From: Pholis gunnellus | Lineage: Eukaryota; Chordata; Actinopteri; Perciformes; Pholidae | Length of the DNA: 64,000 nucleotides | NCBI GenBank assembly: GCA_910591455.2 | Contig: OU342804.1 | Span: 6,594,133 to 6,658,132 of the forward strand | Reading direction: 5' to 3' | Part shown: positions 32,324 through 44,000 of the stretch, piece after piece | How the letters are laid out: each line of letters begins with the position of its first letter | How positions within the stretch are numbered: position 1 is the first letter of the stretch | Program-made: the position numbers and the translations under genes | Notes under the pieces: generated by a model | The model's database searches: none | What the model saw: only the letters and a program-made list of their open reading frames with translations | Told to the model about the DNA's origin: nothing

Positions 32324-33870
32324 CTCCTCTGTGCTGATTTCCCATCCGACCACCGGGAGGAGCCTCAACATCAGCGACGATCAGGGCTCCGATTTAAATG
32401 TTCAACACAACTTTATTCATCCTCGCAAGCTGTTTGCAGCAGAAGAAGACAAAGGAAAGAATACTAATAATCACTAAGAACAGCCTTTAAGTTTAAAAAC
32501 TATATGAGGAATTAATAATAAGTACATTATTATGTTATTAAGATATTAAAATATAAATATAAAAACATTTAAAAAAAATCATAACGAATAAACTTAGTTT
32601 AAAATTAACTTCTTAAGTACTATGTGATAAAAAGGACTTATCTTATTGGTTTGATATGAATAACAACAACCACAATAATGATAGTAATAATAATAATGAC
32701 ATTAATAATACTAACCATAATTATATAATGATACATATATTCTATCATCACTATCATTATTATTAAATTGTTTTTATGTTATATTATTGGCGGGTATTTT
32801 GATTTTGTATGATTTTTAATTGTTTTATTTGCCTCATTTCATCTTGAAGTGTTTTATTCCTGGTTCATGTTCAGCACTTCTAATTCTGTTTTTAAAATTG
32901 CTTTATAAATAGAGTTATTGATATTACTTTATTATTGGTATTATCCCTTTTAATCTCAGGTCAATCTGGGTTGTGTTTTCTTTTCTTTTTTTCAAAAGTC
33001 CCTCATGAGCTTTATCAGAATAACTACGACTGTCTGACAATTTATTTGAAGTAAATAGCTGCACTCAAGATTTATAATGGATTAGAGGCGTCAGATATGA
33101 GGAGTGATTACAGAACAGGAACAAAAGTAACCAGTAAGAAAACTGACAACTGTGAGCTCACAGCAGTCTCATAGCTAATAAATAATGCAGTAAATTGATA
33201 AAACGCAGCAACAAAGATTTACTCAGTGAGTTTTACTTTTACTCTCCCATCAGGAAGGATAAGACAAAAGCAAACATGATGCTAAAATATTACTATAGCA
33301 ACATATAAACAGAGATTATAAGCAAGCGTGATAGTCCATTGTGTTCCTGTGGACCAGAGACTGGTTCTGTTCGGTAAATATGAAGCAGGCTAGCTTAGCT
33401 TAGCATGAAGGTCGAGACAGCGAGTCTATTTCTGACCAAAGTAGGGTGTAACTGTGATATTTAAAAAATGTAAAAGTATGATCTCATGTTAATGATACAC
33501 ATATGAATTATTATTTTCTCAAATTTACTATAGATATTGAAACAAAATCATTATCGTGAATTATTTTGGCCACGATAATAGTGTAGTGAAAAACTGATAT
33601 ATATAGTTAACAGTAACTTCCTGTATTGTAGCTCGACATATAACAACAGTGTGGTTTACAAGAAGCATTTCAGCCTCACATGGTGTGGATAACTTTTGTT
33701 CTTGTCTGCGTTTTGTGTGTTTACAAAGCTTTGGACTTTTAACTGACCCCCTTTTTATATAATTTATGTCATGTTGGTGATGTAACTGTAACTTGAGGTT
33801 GGTGGGGTTCAGCAGAGAAGCTTATCTCATTAAAGGCCTACTTAATAGAGTTCTTGTTTCATATAAAGCA

Positions 33871-33880
33871 GAGGAGAGAG

Positions 33881-33927
<47 letters not shown>

Positions 33928-33958
33928 GAGAGAGAAAGACAAAGAGAGACAGAGAGAG
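33871..33958. repeat. (GA)n microsatellite, interrupted
   Basis: GAGAGAGA runs interrupted by GACA and GAAA units. Confidence 0.9.
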
Positions 33959-34616
33959 GTGAAAATAAAATAAAGAAAAAAAGTATTCAGAACCAGATTC
34001 TAAAATAAGAACCCAAAGTATATTCTTCAATTTTCTTTATTCCTAATGATTGGTTTTAGATTTTTAATTATAATATAACATAATTTGGTTGTGAACGGGT
34101 TCTTTCTATCTGTGAAATGTGTCCAGTTCTTGCGTCGTGTTCCCGTCTGACCTGTATCATTAGTGTAGTCAGAGAGGATAAGTCACATGGTCTGACCTGT
34201 GGCTGACCCTGTGACATCACCCCCCGAGGATTATGGGACGCAGGTCTGTCACAGTCGTGTGACGAGATAGAAAACAAGTGTGAATGACAAACAGAGCTTT
34301 GGAGATTTGTCTGTCTGATGAGCTTTAAAACGGACGCTGTGTGTCTGACGCCACGGCTCCGGCTGTTCTCATCCAGCATTCGTAGCTTTACCTGCAAAAA
34401 GCAATGTGCCGTAATCTGTAGATATCCTACAAAATAATGAAATATGTTATCCACGTGATCATAAACGAGGAAGTGGGGTGGATGAATCCATCGAACGCGG
34501 TCCTATAGCCAGGTAACTTCTGTTCGTTCCCCGTATGAAACGAGAAGTCAAAGTTAATTTATTTGTCACGTAACTTGTGTACTTCAGTTACCGGCAATTC
34601 CGCAGTTGTTTTAACC

Positions 34617-34750
34617 CAAACTACAATCTTTTCCTAAACCTAACTAAATATTTCATGATCTTTTCTTAAACCTAACTAAGTATTTCACCATTTTTTCTTT
34701 AACCTAAGTATTTCGCCATCTTTTCCTAAACCTAACTAAATACTTCATAC
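34617..34750. repeat. 32-34 bp minisatellite, CCTAAACCTAACTAA type
   Basis: Three to four units of CTTTTCCTAAACCTAACTAA plus ATATTTCATGAT. This is the reverse complement of the array at 45200-45435 (ATGATCGTGAAATACTTAGT, TAGGTTCAGGAAA). Confidence 0.8.
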
Positions 34751-35119
34751 TGAAGTGAAGACAAATCACAGAAAAAACTCGCTCTCAAGTTCTATGTTTT
34801 CTGATTCACCATCGAGTTTAAAATCGGTGTTAAATGCAGGTCTGAACAACAAAAAGGACCCAAAACAACGTTAGAAAGATTTGCCTTTTAATGATCTGTT
34901 TTCCCCTGATTAACTTTCATGGATATAATTAAAGTCAGAGACATCAGGAGAGACTGTGCGTCTGTCTGTCAGCAAGAAACACTTTTTACATGATTTATCG
35001 TTATTTCCATTCAGTCACATGAGGCTGATGATTCCCGAGTTCCGGATTTGATGTGAGTCACATCATTTCAATTTTCCCCGAAACATTTAGCCTGATGAAA
35101 AACTCCCAGTGTTCAAAAG

Positions 35120-35388
35120 AAACCATAATTAGATTGTGGGTTATTAAATAATAAATTTACCATCAGAATGTCGGTAAATACAGAATAATGAATGAATAAC
35201 AGCAGAAATGGTTCCTGTGACTCTGAGCAGGACACAGTATGAATGCAGAATGCAGGTTGTTATTCATGTGCAGGTGTTTGTTAAACAGGTAACGGGCTAC
35301 AGAGAGAAACCCTGCTGCTCTGGCATTGATGATAACTGTGTGTCTTTATTAGTATTCACACAGTGCACATGAACCTCCATTATAGCTG
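35120..35388. repeat. 270-bp block, copy 2 (intergenic)
   Basis: AAACCATAATTAGATTGTGG to CATGAACCTCCATTATAGCT. Same orientation as 27732-28006 and very similar along its whole length. Confidence 0.9.
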
Positions 35389-35686
35389 TTAAAGCTGATC
35401 CAGCTGTGATCAGCTTGCCGTCATCAGAAACAGACGGCGCTTCACGTGAAGCATTAGAGGAAAAGGACATTTCTCTAAAAACATTATGAACGCAAGAAAA
35501 TGTCCTGTTTCTTCTCTTCTCACGTCTGTCCAATCATCCCCAGTGGAACGGACTAAGACCAAAAGAAAATACACAAGTGAGGAAAAACGTGGATGAAATT
35601 TCAGAAACTTGGGATTGTCACCTGAATCTGCAGCTCGTCTCGGATTTACAGAGCTTCTAGCTGACTTTCACCTCGTTGTTTGTCTA

Positions 35687-35924
35687 ACCAGGCGGCAACC
35701 TTCGGTTCTACCGAGTGAAGCCGATGCTGAAGTGTCTTAAAGCTGCATTCTCTCTAATGTCCATCAGGGGGCGACTCCTCTGGTTGTATAGAAGTCTATG
35801 AGAAAATGACTCTACTTCTCTCTTGATTTATTACCTCAGTAAACATTGTAAACATGAGTTTATGGTCTCAATCTCTAGTTTCAAGTCTTCTTCAATACAG
35901 CATGATGTTCATTAGGTAAATGAT
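35687..35924 (+). repeat. Dispersed repeat family A, copy 6
   Basis: ACCAGGCGGCAACCTTCGGT through CCATCAGGGGGCGAC (35761-35775, one change from the other copies) to CATGATGTTCATTAGG, where it is truncated. Confidence 0.85.
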
Positions 35925-36884
35925 ACTGTGATCGACTGATCATCATCACTTCATTCAAACTCGACAGAAACAAAATAAAACTAATCATTTCTGCCCCCAA
36001 GAAGCCAAAAGAAATGAAGTTATTGCATCTTTAAGGATGAATCTTTCAGCCCAGAAATTGGCAGATGTTTGTGTTTCTCTGTAAAAACCTCTGATAGTTA
36101 AATAAAAAAAATTCCTCTGAGAAAAAAAAATGTTTTTTCTGGAAAGTCAGACCTACTGAATTAACAGAACTGGCTTCTCAAACACAGGCTGAGTCATGAA
36201 GTCATACATGAATTATGATATCTTCTTTTAAACCATATTAATAAAAACCTCTGGAGAGGTCTTCAAAGGATTTCTTCAGCAGTGATCTCCCAGCATGCAC
36301 TGCACAATGTAATGTATTTGTCACAATGTTAAAGAAACGTCTGGTGTAGTAAGTAATATTTAAAACGTTGAATTGGTTTAATGTTGTTGGGCAAAGAGAC
36401 AAGTGTTTATTAAGTTGATTTTCTGACGCTGCTCTTTGACTTCTATTCACCTTTAGCTTCTTCTACTGTGTCTTTATCTTCTCCCAGTGTTTTTATCTGC
36501 TCCGTCATCTGTCTGACATTTTCTTTTCATCTTTTCAGTTGCCTATGGTCTGTCTTTTTTTTCTTTATCCATCTCTTCTACTTTTACTTATCTACTCATA
36601 TCAGGTCATTGATCTTCATTTGGTGGTCAGGTTTAATCACTGGGACGCACACCATCTTGCTCTCCACACACACACACACACACATCCCCCAGTAAGTAGC
36701 CTTATCCCATCAATCAGCTCGGTCTCATAGCGCTTCTTTCGTCTTATGAATTTTTAAACACTAAAAAGTCTCCTTTCCAGACAGAATGAGAAGCCCCCAC
36801 CTTTTTTTAAATATCAGGGTAAAATCCAGAGGAGTCAATCACTTCCATATCTTTCATTCGTTTGTGTGGGTGTGGTTTTTTTTT

Positions 36885-36907
36885 GGGGGGGGGGGGGGGG
36901 GGGGGGG
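36885..36907. repeat. Poly(G) run of 23
   Basis: Uninterrupted G tract preceded by a T-run. Confidence 0.95.
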
Positions 36908-37194
36908 CTACCTGCAGGATTAACAGAGCCACCACAAGCTCATTCAGGGACAGACTGACCTGTGAAATTGGTGGTCAAGTGGCAGCAACACACCAAAGGG
37001 GATTAAGGTGAAAGAAACCGCTCGCTGGATGATAGCAGGGTTTAAAAATAAAATCTAATTTAGTGAGAGATTCACGGCCATGTCGTTAAAATGAATGTAG
37101 AGAACGTCAGTGTTTGAGATAAGACATATCTCTGTTGAATAAGAATGAAGCAAGATATGTCAAAGAGAGATCATTTAAATTGAGTTTTACTTCA

Positions 37195-38132
37195 TTCGAA
37201 TGTAGAAGTATTCGTATTAGAATAGCAGTATTAGGAGAATATCAGTAGTAAATGTAGCAGTGGCATTACAACAGTTGTAGTATAGTAGACTGATAGTAGT
37301 AGTAGCAGTAGTAAGATAATAGTACTAGTAGCAGCAGCACAAAGGTAGTAGATAGGAATATCAGTAATGCAATACTAGCAGCTGTAGTAATAGTAGAATA
37401 ATACTTGGATTTAGTAGGAGTAGTAGTAGTAGTGGTAGCAGGAGAATAAGGGTAGCAGTAGTCATAGAAGTGGTTATAGTAGTAGTAGTGGAATAGTAGT
37501 AATGGAATACTGGCAGCAGTAGTTATTGAAGAAGAATACTAGCATGTAGTAGTAGTAGCAGAATGGTAGCAGTTGTAGTGGTATCATTAGTTATATAAGA
37601 AGTTGCAGTAGTAATAGTATAAGAATGCTAGCATGTAGTAGTTGATGTTGTTCTAGTAGTAGAAATAGTAGTGGTGAAATGGTAGCAGTTGTAATAGTAC
37701 CAGTAGTCATGTAATTGCAGTAGTAGTAGTGGAATAGTAGTAATTAATACTGGGCAGCAGTAGTAATAATCGAAAAATACTAGCAAGTAGAACTAGTAGC
37801 AGTAGCAGAATGGTAGCAGTTGCAGTAGTATCAGTAGTAAAAGTGGAATAACAGTAGTAGAGCAATTATAGTTTAAAAATACTAGCATGTGTTAGGGAGA
37901 ATATCAGTAGTAAATATAGCAGTGGCCATACAATAGTATTATTATTAGTAGACCGATAGTGGTAGTAATGGTAGTAATAGAATAGTACTAGTAGCAGCAG
38001 CATAATAGGTTGTAGTACAATGGTAGCAGTTGTAGTATCGGTAGTCTCAGAAGTAGTTATAGTAGTTTTGATTGTGAAAAGCAGTAGTAATAGTAGAACA
38101 ATACTAGCATGTAGTAGTAGTAGTAGTAGAGC
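37195..38132. repeat. Degenerate (TAG)n / AGTAGCAG-rich tract
   Basis: About 940 bp dominated by AGT/TAG triplets with recurring longer motifs (TACTAGCATGTAGTAGTAG, AATGGTAGCAGTTGTAGT, ATCAGTAGTAAATGTAGCAG). The recurrence of longer motifs suggests higher-order duplication of an old trinucleotide array. Confidence 0.8.
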
Positions 38133-40660
38133 TAATGATTATGTCTCTCAAACACACACCTGCTCATGAACAAGAGACGTTGATTCAGTGGAAACGACGT
38201 TTAGAGACGTTGATGAATAAGATGTGTAAAGATTTTACCAACAAACTCACAGAAAAACTCAAGTTTAGCATAAGAAAACGAAAATGTTCTTGCATTGTGT
38301 CCTACGTCAGCCTAAGTAATGAACGTCTTAAACACATTTTTCCAGTGAAAGTGCTCGTCGATTATAATTTTTTCCAGCCGGAACTTTTCTTTCACCTCTG
38401 ACTCAGATTGCTTCAATAACAGGCGACGTTCTGCCATGAAACTCTTTAAGTATCACATTGCATTAATTAAATTGAGGTTGTACCTTTGTCTCAGTGTGAC
38501 GCTGCCCTCATTTAATCTTTGGAGGGAAAGATTAACACAAATGGTTTTCTTTATTTACAGATACTTCGCAGTGATCTTCCTCCTCTTTATGTGTTTTCTG
38601 CCCAAAAGGATTCAGGGCGAGTCTAACATCTGCGTTGTGCTTCTTTTTTTTTAAGCATGTGTGCTATTCTTATTTTCCTCCCGAGGCTTTGTGACGATGT
38701 GTGAAAAAATAATAATAATAGTAATTGCTGCTGACTTTATTCTAATGATATTCATGCCACAGGAGCAGCCGTGGAACAAACACCTTTACACTGAGATGAA
38801 ATGCGCTAGAAAACTTGTCATCTGTTTGCAGCACGAGATGTCTGATTACAACGTCGTGGGGTGAAAACTAGACCTGAGATTCCAGATCTAATATTAGTGT
38901 GTAAGAAGTGTAAAAATATATTCGCTGCTTGAAGTTTTGGTTCTGTGAGGTTTGAAGAATAAACAACAAACAAAGTGTGGCTATTAGATTTGTTTTGACC
39001 CAAGATTACCCAGCGTCTGTGTCGCTGCTACATTTAGTTTTCAAACTAATTCCATTTATCTCTCCAACATCTAATGTTATAGCCGCAAACGTTAGCATGT
39101 CCTGCTAACTAGCTACTATTCAATTTAATTCTATTCCATTTGCTACATGTACTGCAAACTGTATTTTTTATGTGAAAGATGTCACTGCATTTGCAACAGA
39201 GGAAAACTGTAGTAACATAAACCTGTTGGAAAGAAACTAAGTACATTTACGTACTTATTACAACTGTGAGGAACTTTATCTCCGTTTAAAACTGCAGCAA
39301 ATACAATATCGATAAATAATTATCAGTAATATTCCAATTTAGTAACAAATTGCAGGTGCTGCAGAGTAGTAGCCTGTGATTTACAGTGTATTTTTATTGC
39401 AGGTAACAGTAAAATACTTCAATGCTACTTTTACTTAATAATTCAGAAGAAAAATTAAATAAATTAGACTCTTGCAAATACCGTGTAGGAATTTTTATAT
39501 ATAGTTATATATATTATTTATTTACATTTTTGTTGGTCAAGTTTGTACTGAAGTAATTTTGGTTTTAGGAGGAAAGACATTCTCAGGCCACAACACTCAA
39601 TACTTTGTCCACTAACTATTTGTTGATGATATTGACAGTGGTCCTTTTGTGTGATTTTTTTGTGTTGTTTGAATCTTGTGTTTACCGGCGATGTGCTCAT
39701 GAGTTGCTTGGAAATAAGTCATTCCGCATAAAAAAGCATTCAAAATGTAATAATAGACTCAAGAAGTCTTATTCGACTAACACTTAAATTACTTATTAGT
39801 CAACTAATCAACTACTTTCATTGAGTGCAATTTTGAGGTACTTTACTGCACTTGAATACCTCAATTTTATTATTACCTTGTACTTCTTACACCACTACAT
39901 TTATTTGTCAAATTTTGACTCGTTACTTTACAGATTCAGATTAATACTAAATATTATAAACAAATGAATTATATAGTTTAGGCTACCCGACAGTACCTTT
40001 ACCAGCTGCAACATTAAAGTGAACACAGTTATAATTCAATGATATAATTCATATATTATTCTGAAATGGGACATTCTGAATAATAGGTTTTACTTTGGGA
40101 CGCTAATACTTTTGTACTTTAGGACTTGTTACAGAGTATTTCTACACTTTGGTGTTGTTGATCAGAGTACTTATTTCTGATCATAATTGACAGTATTAGA
40201 GGGAGGCAGCAGGTTAAAACTTTTGGTTGTGATGTTTTTTTTAGATTTGGGGTTAAAACTGCAGATTCTGGATCTCTTTAATGCATTTCAATATGATGAT
40301 CTGCTTTACATTAAAATATGCTCTAAAATATGTTTATCCATATTTAGTCGAGTTTTATCCAACAGATTTTCTTTAACCTGCAAATCAACAAATCAGAGTC
40401 ACATCATGACGTGTTTCATTCGACAACCGAAACAAAACCTCCCTCTGAAACGGTGTGTGTTGTCCTTGTCCAACAGCTGATGACACTCTCGCGCTGTTCA
40501 CTGTAAGCAGCTTTGTGCAGGTGGCTTTAAGCTGTTGCCTCCTGATTCGTCCACTCTGCTAACTTATTCCTTCAGGAGCGGGCTGAGAAGACGGACAGGG
40601 AAACTGATTCACTCAATGCTGTGAGAGACTGCTCGTTTCGGTCCATTAATTAGGCCTAAT
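38133..40660. other. Upstream region of drd4
   Basis: No exon recognised. 39240-39290 and 39830-40165 are TACTTxAGTA-type dispersed repeat fragments (TTTACTGCACTTGAATACCT, TACACCACTACATTTATTTG). Sequence becomes GC-rich towards the drd4 start. Confidence 0.45.
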
Positions 40661-40949
40661 TGTAAGACCCGTAAAACGAGGGGCGCTGGATAAAGCGGAT
40701 AGAAAGCAGGATCTTATTGCGCGTTTTGGAGAGCTTAGCGCAGCGCGGACTCTGTGTTGGAGCCTGAAGGCGTCAGATGAGCGTCCTCACGGGGCCGAAA
40801 AAACCTCTCTCGGACTTCACCTGTAACGCTCGTGCTTATCTCTGGACTGCTGGATACGGCTCATAGATGAAAACTGCCCCCGGAGAGAGTCGTTCTTTCT
40901 CGGACAAGGAGCCCGTCAGTTTGCGGCGCGCGGCGGAACACCGGCGACC
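40661..40949 (+). promoter_or_regulatory. drd4: GC-rich, TATA-less 5' region of drd4
   Basis: Local rise in GC and CpG (GGGGCGCTGG, TTGCGCGTTTTG, GGCGCGCGGCGGAACACCGG) directly upstream of the start codon, with no TATA box. This is consistent with a CpG-type promoter and 5'UTR; the transcription start cannot be fixed from sequence. Confidence 0.5.
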
Positions 40950-41028
40950 ATGTCAGACATCTCCACCGACTCCAACAACGACACGCTGCCGGAGGCTGCG
41001 GTCGCTGACTACAACTTCCCGGCGCTGA
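40867..41028 (+). other. Upstream ORF overlapping the drd4 start (53 codons)
   Basis: ATG at 40867 in a weak context (T at -3) opens a frame in +2 relation to drd4, crosses the drd4 ATG (40950, A at -3) and stops at TGA 41026-41028. If the mRNA includes it, the main start would depend on leaky scanning. The predicted peptide (MKTAPGESRSFSDKEPVSLR...) has no recognised similarity. Confidence 0.4.
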
Positions 41029-44000
41029 TATTCGGGATTTTGCTGATTGTGATCATCACCGGTGGGAACGTGCTCGTGTGCCTCAGCGTGTATCTGGAGA
41101 AGGCTTTAAAAACCACGACGAACTACTTCATAGTCAGTTTGGCGTTTGCGGACCTGCTGCTGGCGGTGCTGGTGCTTCCGCTCTTTGTTTACGCAGAGGT
41201 AAGCACAGATCTACGGGAGACCCAGGATTATTACTGAACGAGGCGACCGGGTACAAAATCGAGGCGCACGAGGGGTCACGAGGGGGTCATTATACCAGGA
41301 TGTGTTAGTGTTTCATATCTGTGTTTTATGCAGTGTCAGTGTGGATCTGCTGCTCTGTTAAACAGTTTGTCAACAGTTTTTGTTCACATTATTTAACCAG
41401 GATAATACCATTGAGATTCTGAATCTTATTTAAAAGGGGGTCAGGGGTCAGTTTCACACCAGCACCATGTAAAATCACAGATAAGACTTAAAAAACAAAC
41501 CAGTTAAAAACAACATCATTGTTTTTGTTTTAATCACATACAAGAGACGTCAGTCAGCAAACTGCATTAACCAACAAATACTTCTCATCCAGTGCTGAAA
41601 TGTTCCTAAATCCTGTTTCTAGTTTAAAATGTCTCTGCAGCTCACACCGAGATGAGGGTCCAAAGCAGTGGCGGCTGGCCAATAGAGGGGGGCCTGGCCC
41701 CACCTTGAGCCACACAAACAAAAACAAAAATTATAATAATAATAAATTATACAAATTGTCAATATTTGTGTTTATGAACTATGGAATGTACCCAGTAATA
41801 TGTGTAAAATATGATATCTGCGCAAAATATATGCTTTTCCTGCTCGTCCTCTCCGCCTGTGTGCACGACACGTCTCAGAACACGCAGCTAGGGGGGCCAA
41901 ACGAATTTGGCCCAAAAGAGGCGGGTCTATGAAGCAGTTTAGCCAATTGCTGATTATAGGTATAAATGAGTGACATACAATTTAGCCAATCAGCGTCCTC
42001 TAATAGATTCAGAGCTGCGCGTTCTCGTCAGGAGAAGTCTCTACAGGCGAGCGTGAGCGCCAGCGCGAGCACTACTCCTTCAAGACCCGTATGAGAGGAG
42101 AAGTTTGGCGGAGATTCTGCAGTTAAAGAGCTGATCCCAGATCAGCCTGACCTCACAATCAGACAGCAGAGCAGCGGGAAAGAGAAAGTTAGGGAGTGAG
42201 GGATGAGGAGGTAAGGAAACATGAGAACACCAGGGTAGGGAGTGAGGGATGAGGAGGTAAGGAAACATGAGAACACCAGGGTAGGGAGTGAGGGATGAGG
42301 AGGTAAGGAGACATGAGAACACCAGGGCACACATGAGAACTCTGTCAAGCTACATATTAGGCAAAGTGAACATCTTTTCTTCTACATAGTTTCATGACAA
42401 CTTGGTCATGGAGGCATCAACATTTAATTGAGATGGTAAATTAACAGTGAAAACTCATCATAGCTTATATCTATATATGTATGCGTGTGTTTTATATTAT
42501 ACTGAATATTATTATATGATATATATTATACTGTATATATATATATATTATACTGAATTCTCTGTGAGGGTGCCCAAAATAAGATGTCCTGACGTGTTTA
42601 TCAAAGTGTTATTTACTTCTTTTTTTCGTGTTGGAATAAATGTTAAATATTTAACTGCAAAGTAGTAATGCGTGTTTGATACCTTCATTTTTGTTGTATT
42701 AAATCATCCTGGGATGTTTGCTGAAATTGATTGGATGGCCCTACCTAGAACATTTTCCACCAGCCGCCACTGGTCCAAAGACTTTGATAATGAAAGATAA
42801 GGAGGCAGTTTGTGTAAAATAGATTTATTGTTTATCAATATTCCATTCTACGTTTGCTCTGCAGAATGTTGTTGAAAGACACAAAATTACTCTGCAAGGA
42901 AACACAAAACTACAAAGACATGCAATATAACAACAAAGAGACACCAAATGACCACAAAGACATGCAAAACGTAAGACACACAGAACAACCACAAAGATGT
43001 GCAAAACGACTGCAAAAATACACAAAATGACCAGAAAGACACAAAACCAAAGTTGTGCAAAATAACTACATAGACATACAAAACAACCGCAAAGACACGC
43101 AAAGCAATGATGCTAAACAACTACAAAGACTAATGAACACCAAAACATTTAAATGACCACAGAGAGACACAGATCGACCACAAAGAGACAGAACGACCAC
43201 AGAGAGACACAGAACGACCACAGAGAGACACAGAACGACCACAGAGAGACACAGAACGACCACAGAGAGACACAGATCGACCACAGAGAGACAGAACGAC
43301 CACAGAGAGACACAGAACGACCACAGAGAGACACAGATCGACCACAGAGAGACACAGATCGACCACAGAGAGACAGAACGACCACAGAGAGACACAGAAC
43401 GACCACAGAGAGACACAGATCGACCACAGAGAGACACAGATCGACACAGAGACACACAGAACGACCACAGATCGACCAAAGAGAGACACAGAACGACCAC
43501 AGAGAGACACAGATCGACACAGAACGACCACAGAGAGACACAGAACGACCACAGAGAGACACAGATCGACACAGAACGACACAGATCGACACAGAGACAG
43601 AACGACCACAGAGAGACACAGAGACACACAGAACGACCACAGAGAGACACAGATCGACACAGGACGACCACAGAGAGACACAGAACGACCACAGAGAGAC
43701 ACAGATCGACACAGAACGACCACAGAGAGACACAGATCGACACAGGACGACCACAGAGAGACACAGATCGACCACAGAGAGACACAGATCGACACAGAAC
43801 GACCACAGAGAGACACAGATCGACCACAGAGAGACACAGATCGACACAGAACGACCACAGAGAGACACAGATCGACCACAAAGACTTGCAAAACAACTAC
43901 AAAAACGTATGAAATTGCCAAACGCGCAAAACAGAGACACACAAAATAAAAACAGTCGCTTTGTGTCTTTCATTCTGCCGTTTTGCTCCAGTGTAGATGA

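Larger units (their letters stand above)
30493..34600. other. Head-to-head intergenic region, cadherin side
   Basis: Includes the upstream region of the cadherin gene; no TATA box was identified near its start. Microsatellites: (CA)n at 32125-32152 and 32251-32322, (GA)n at 33871-33958. A repeat fragment (GGCTAGCTTAGCTTAGCATG) lies near 33390. No exon was recognised, including any encoding a secretin-like peptide. Confidence 0.45.

Noticed and set aside
32084..32467. 127-codon open frame rich in Thr-His
   Set aside because: Translation of (CA)n microsatellites.
30493..40949. Secretin gene expected from mammalian synteny
   Set aside because: No peptide of the secretin/glucagon type with a dibasic site was recognised by eye; a very diverged copy cannot be fully excluded.
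41600..41932. 110-codon open frame overlapping the left end of the hAT element
   Set aside because: Crosses the insertion boundary, so it cannot be an old gene; no transposase motifs.
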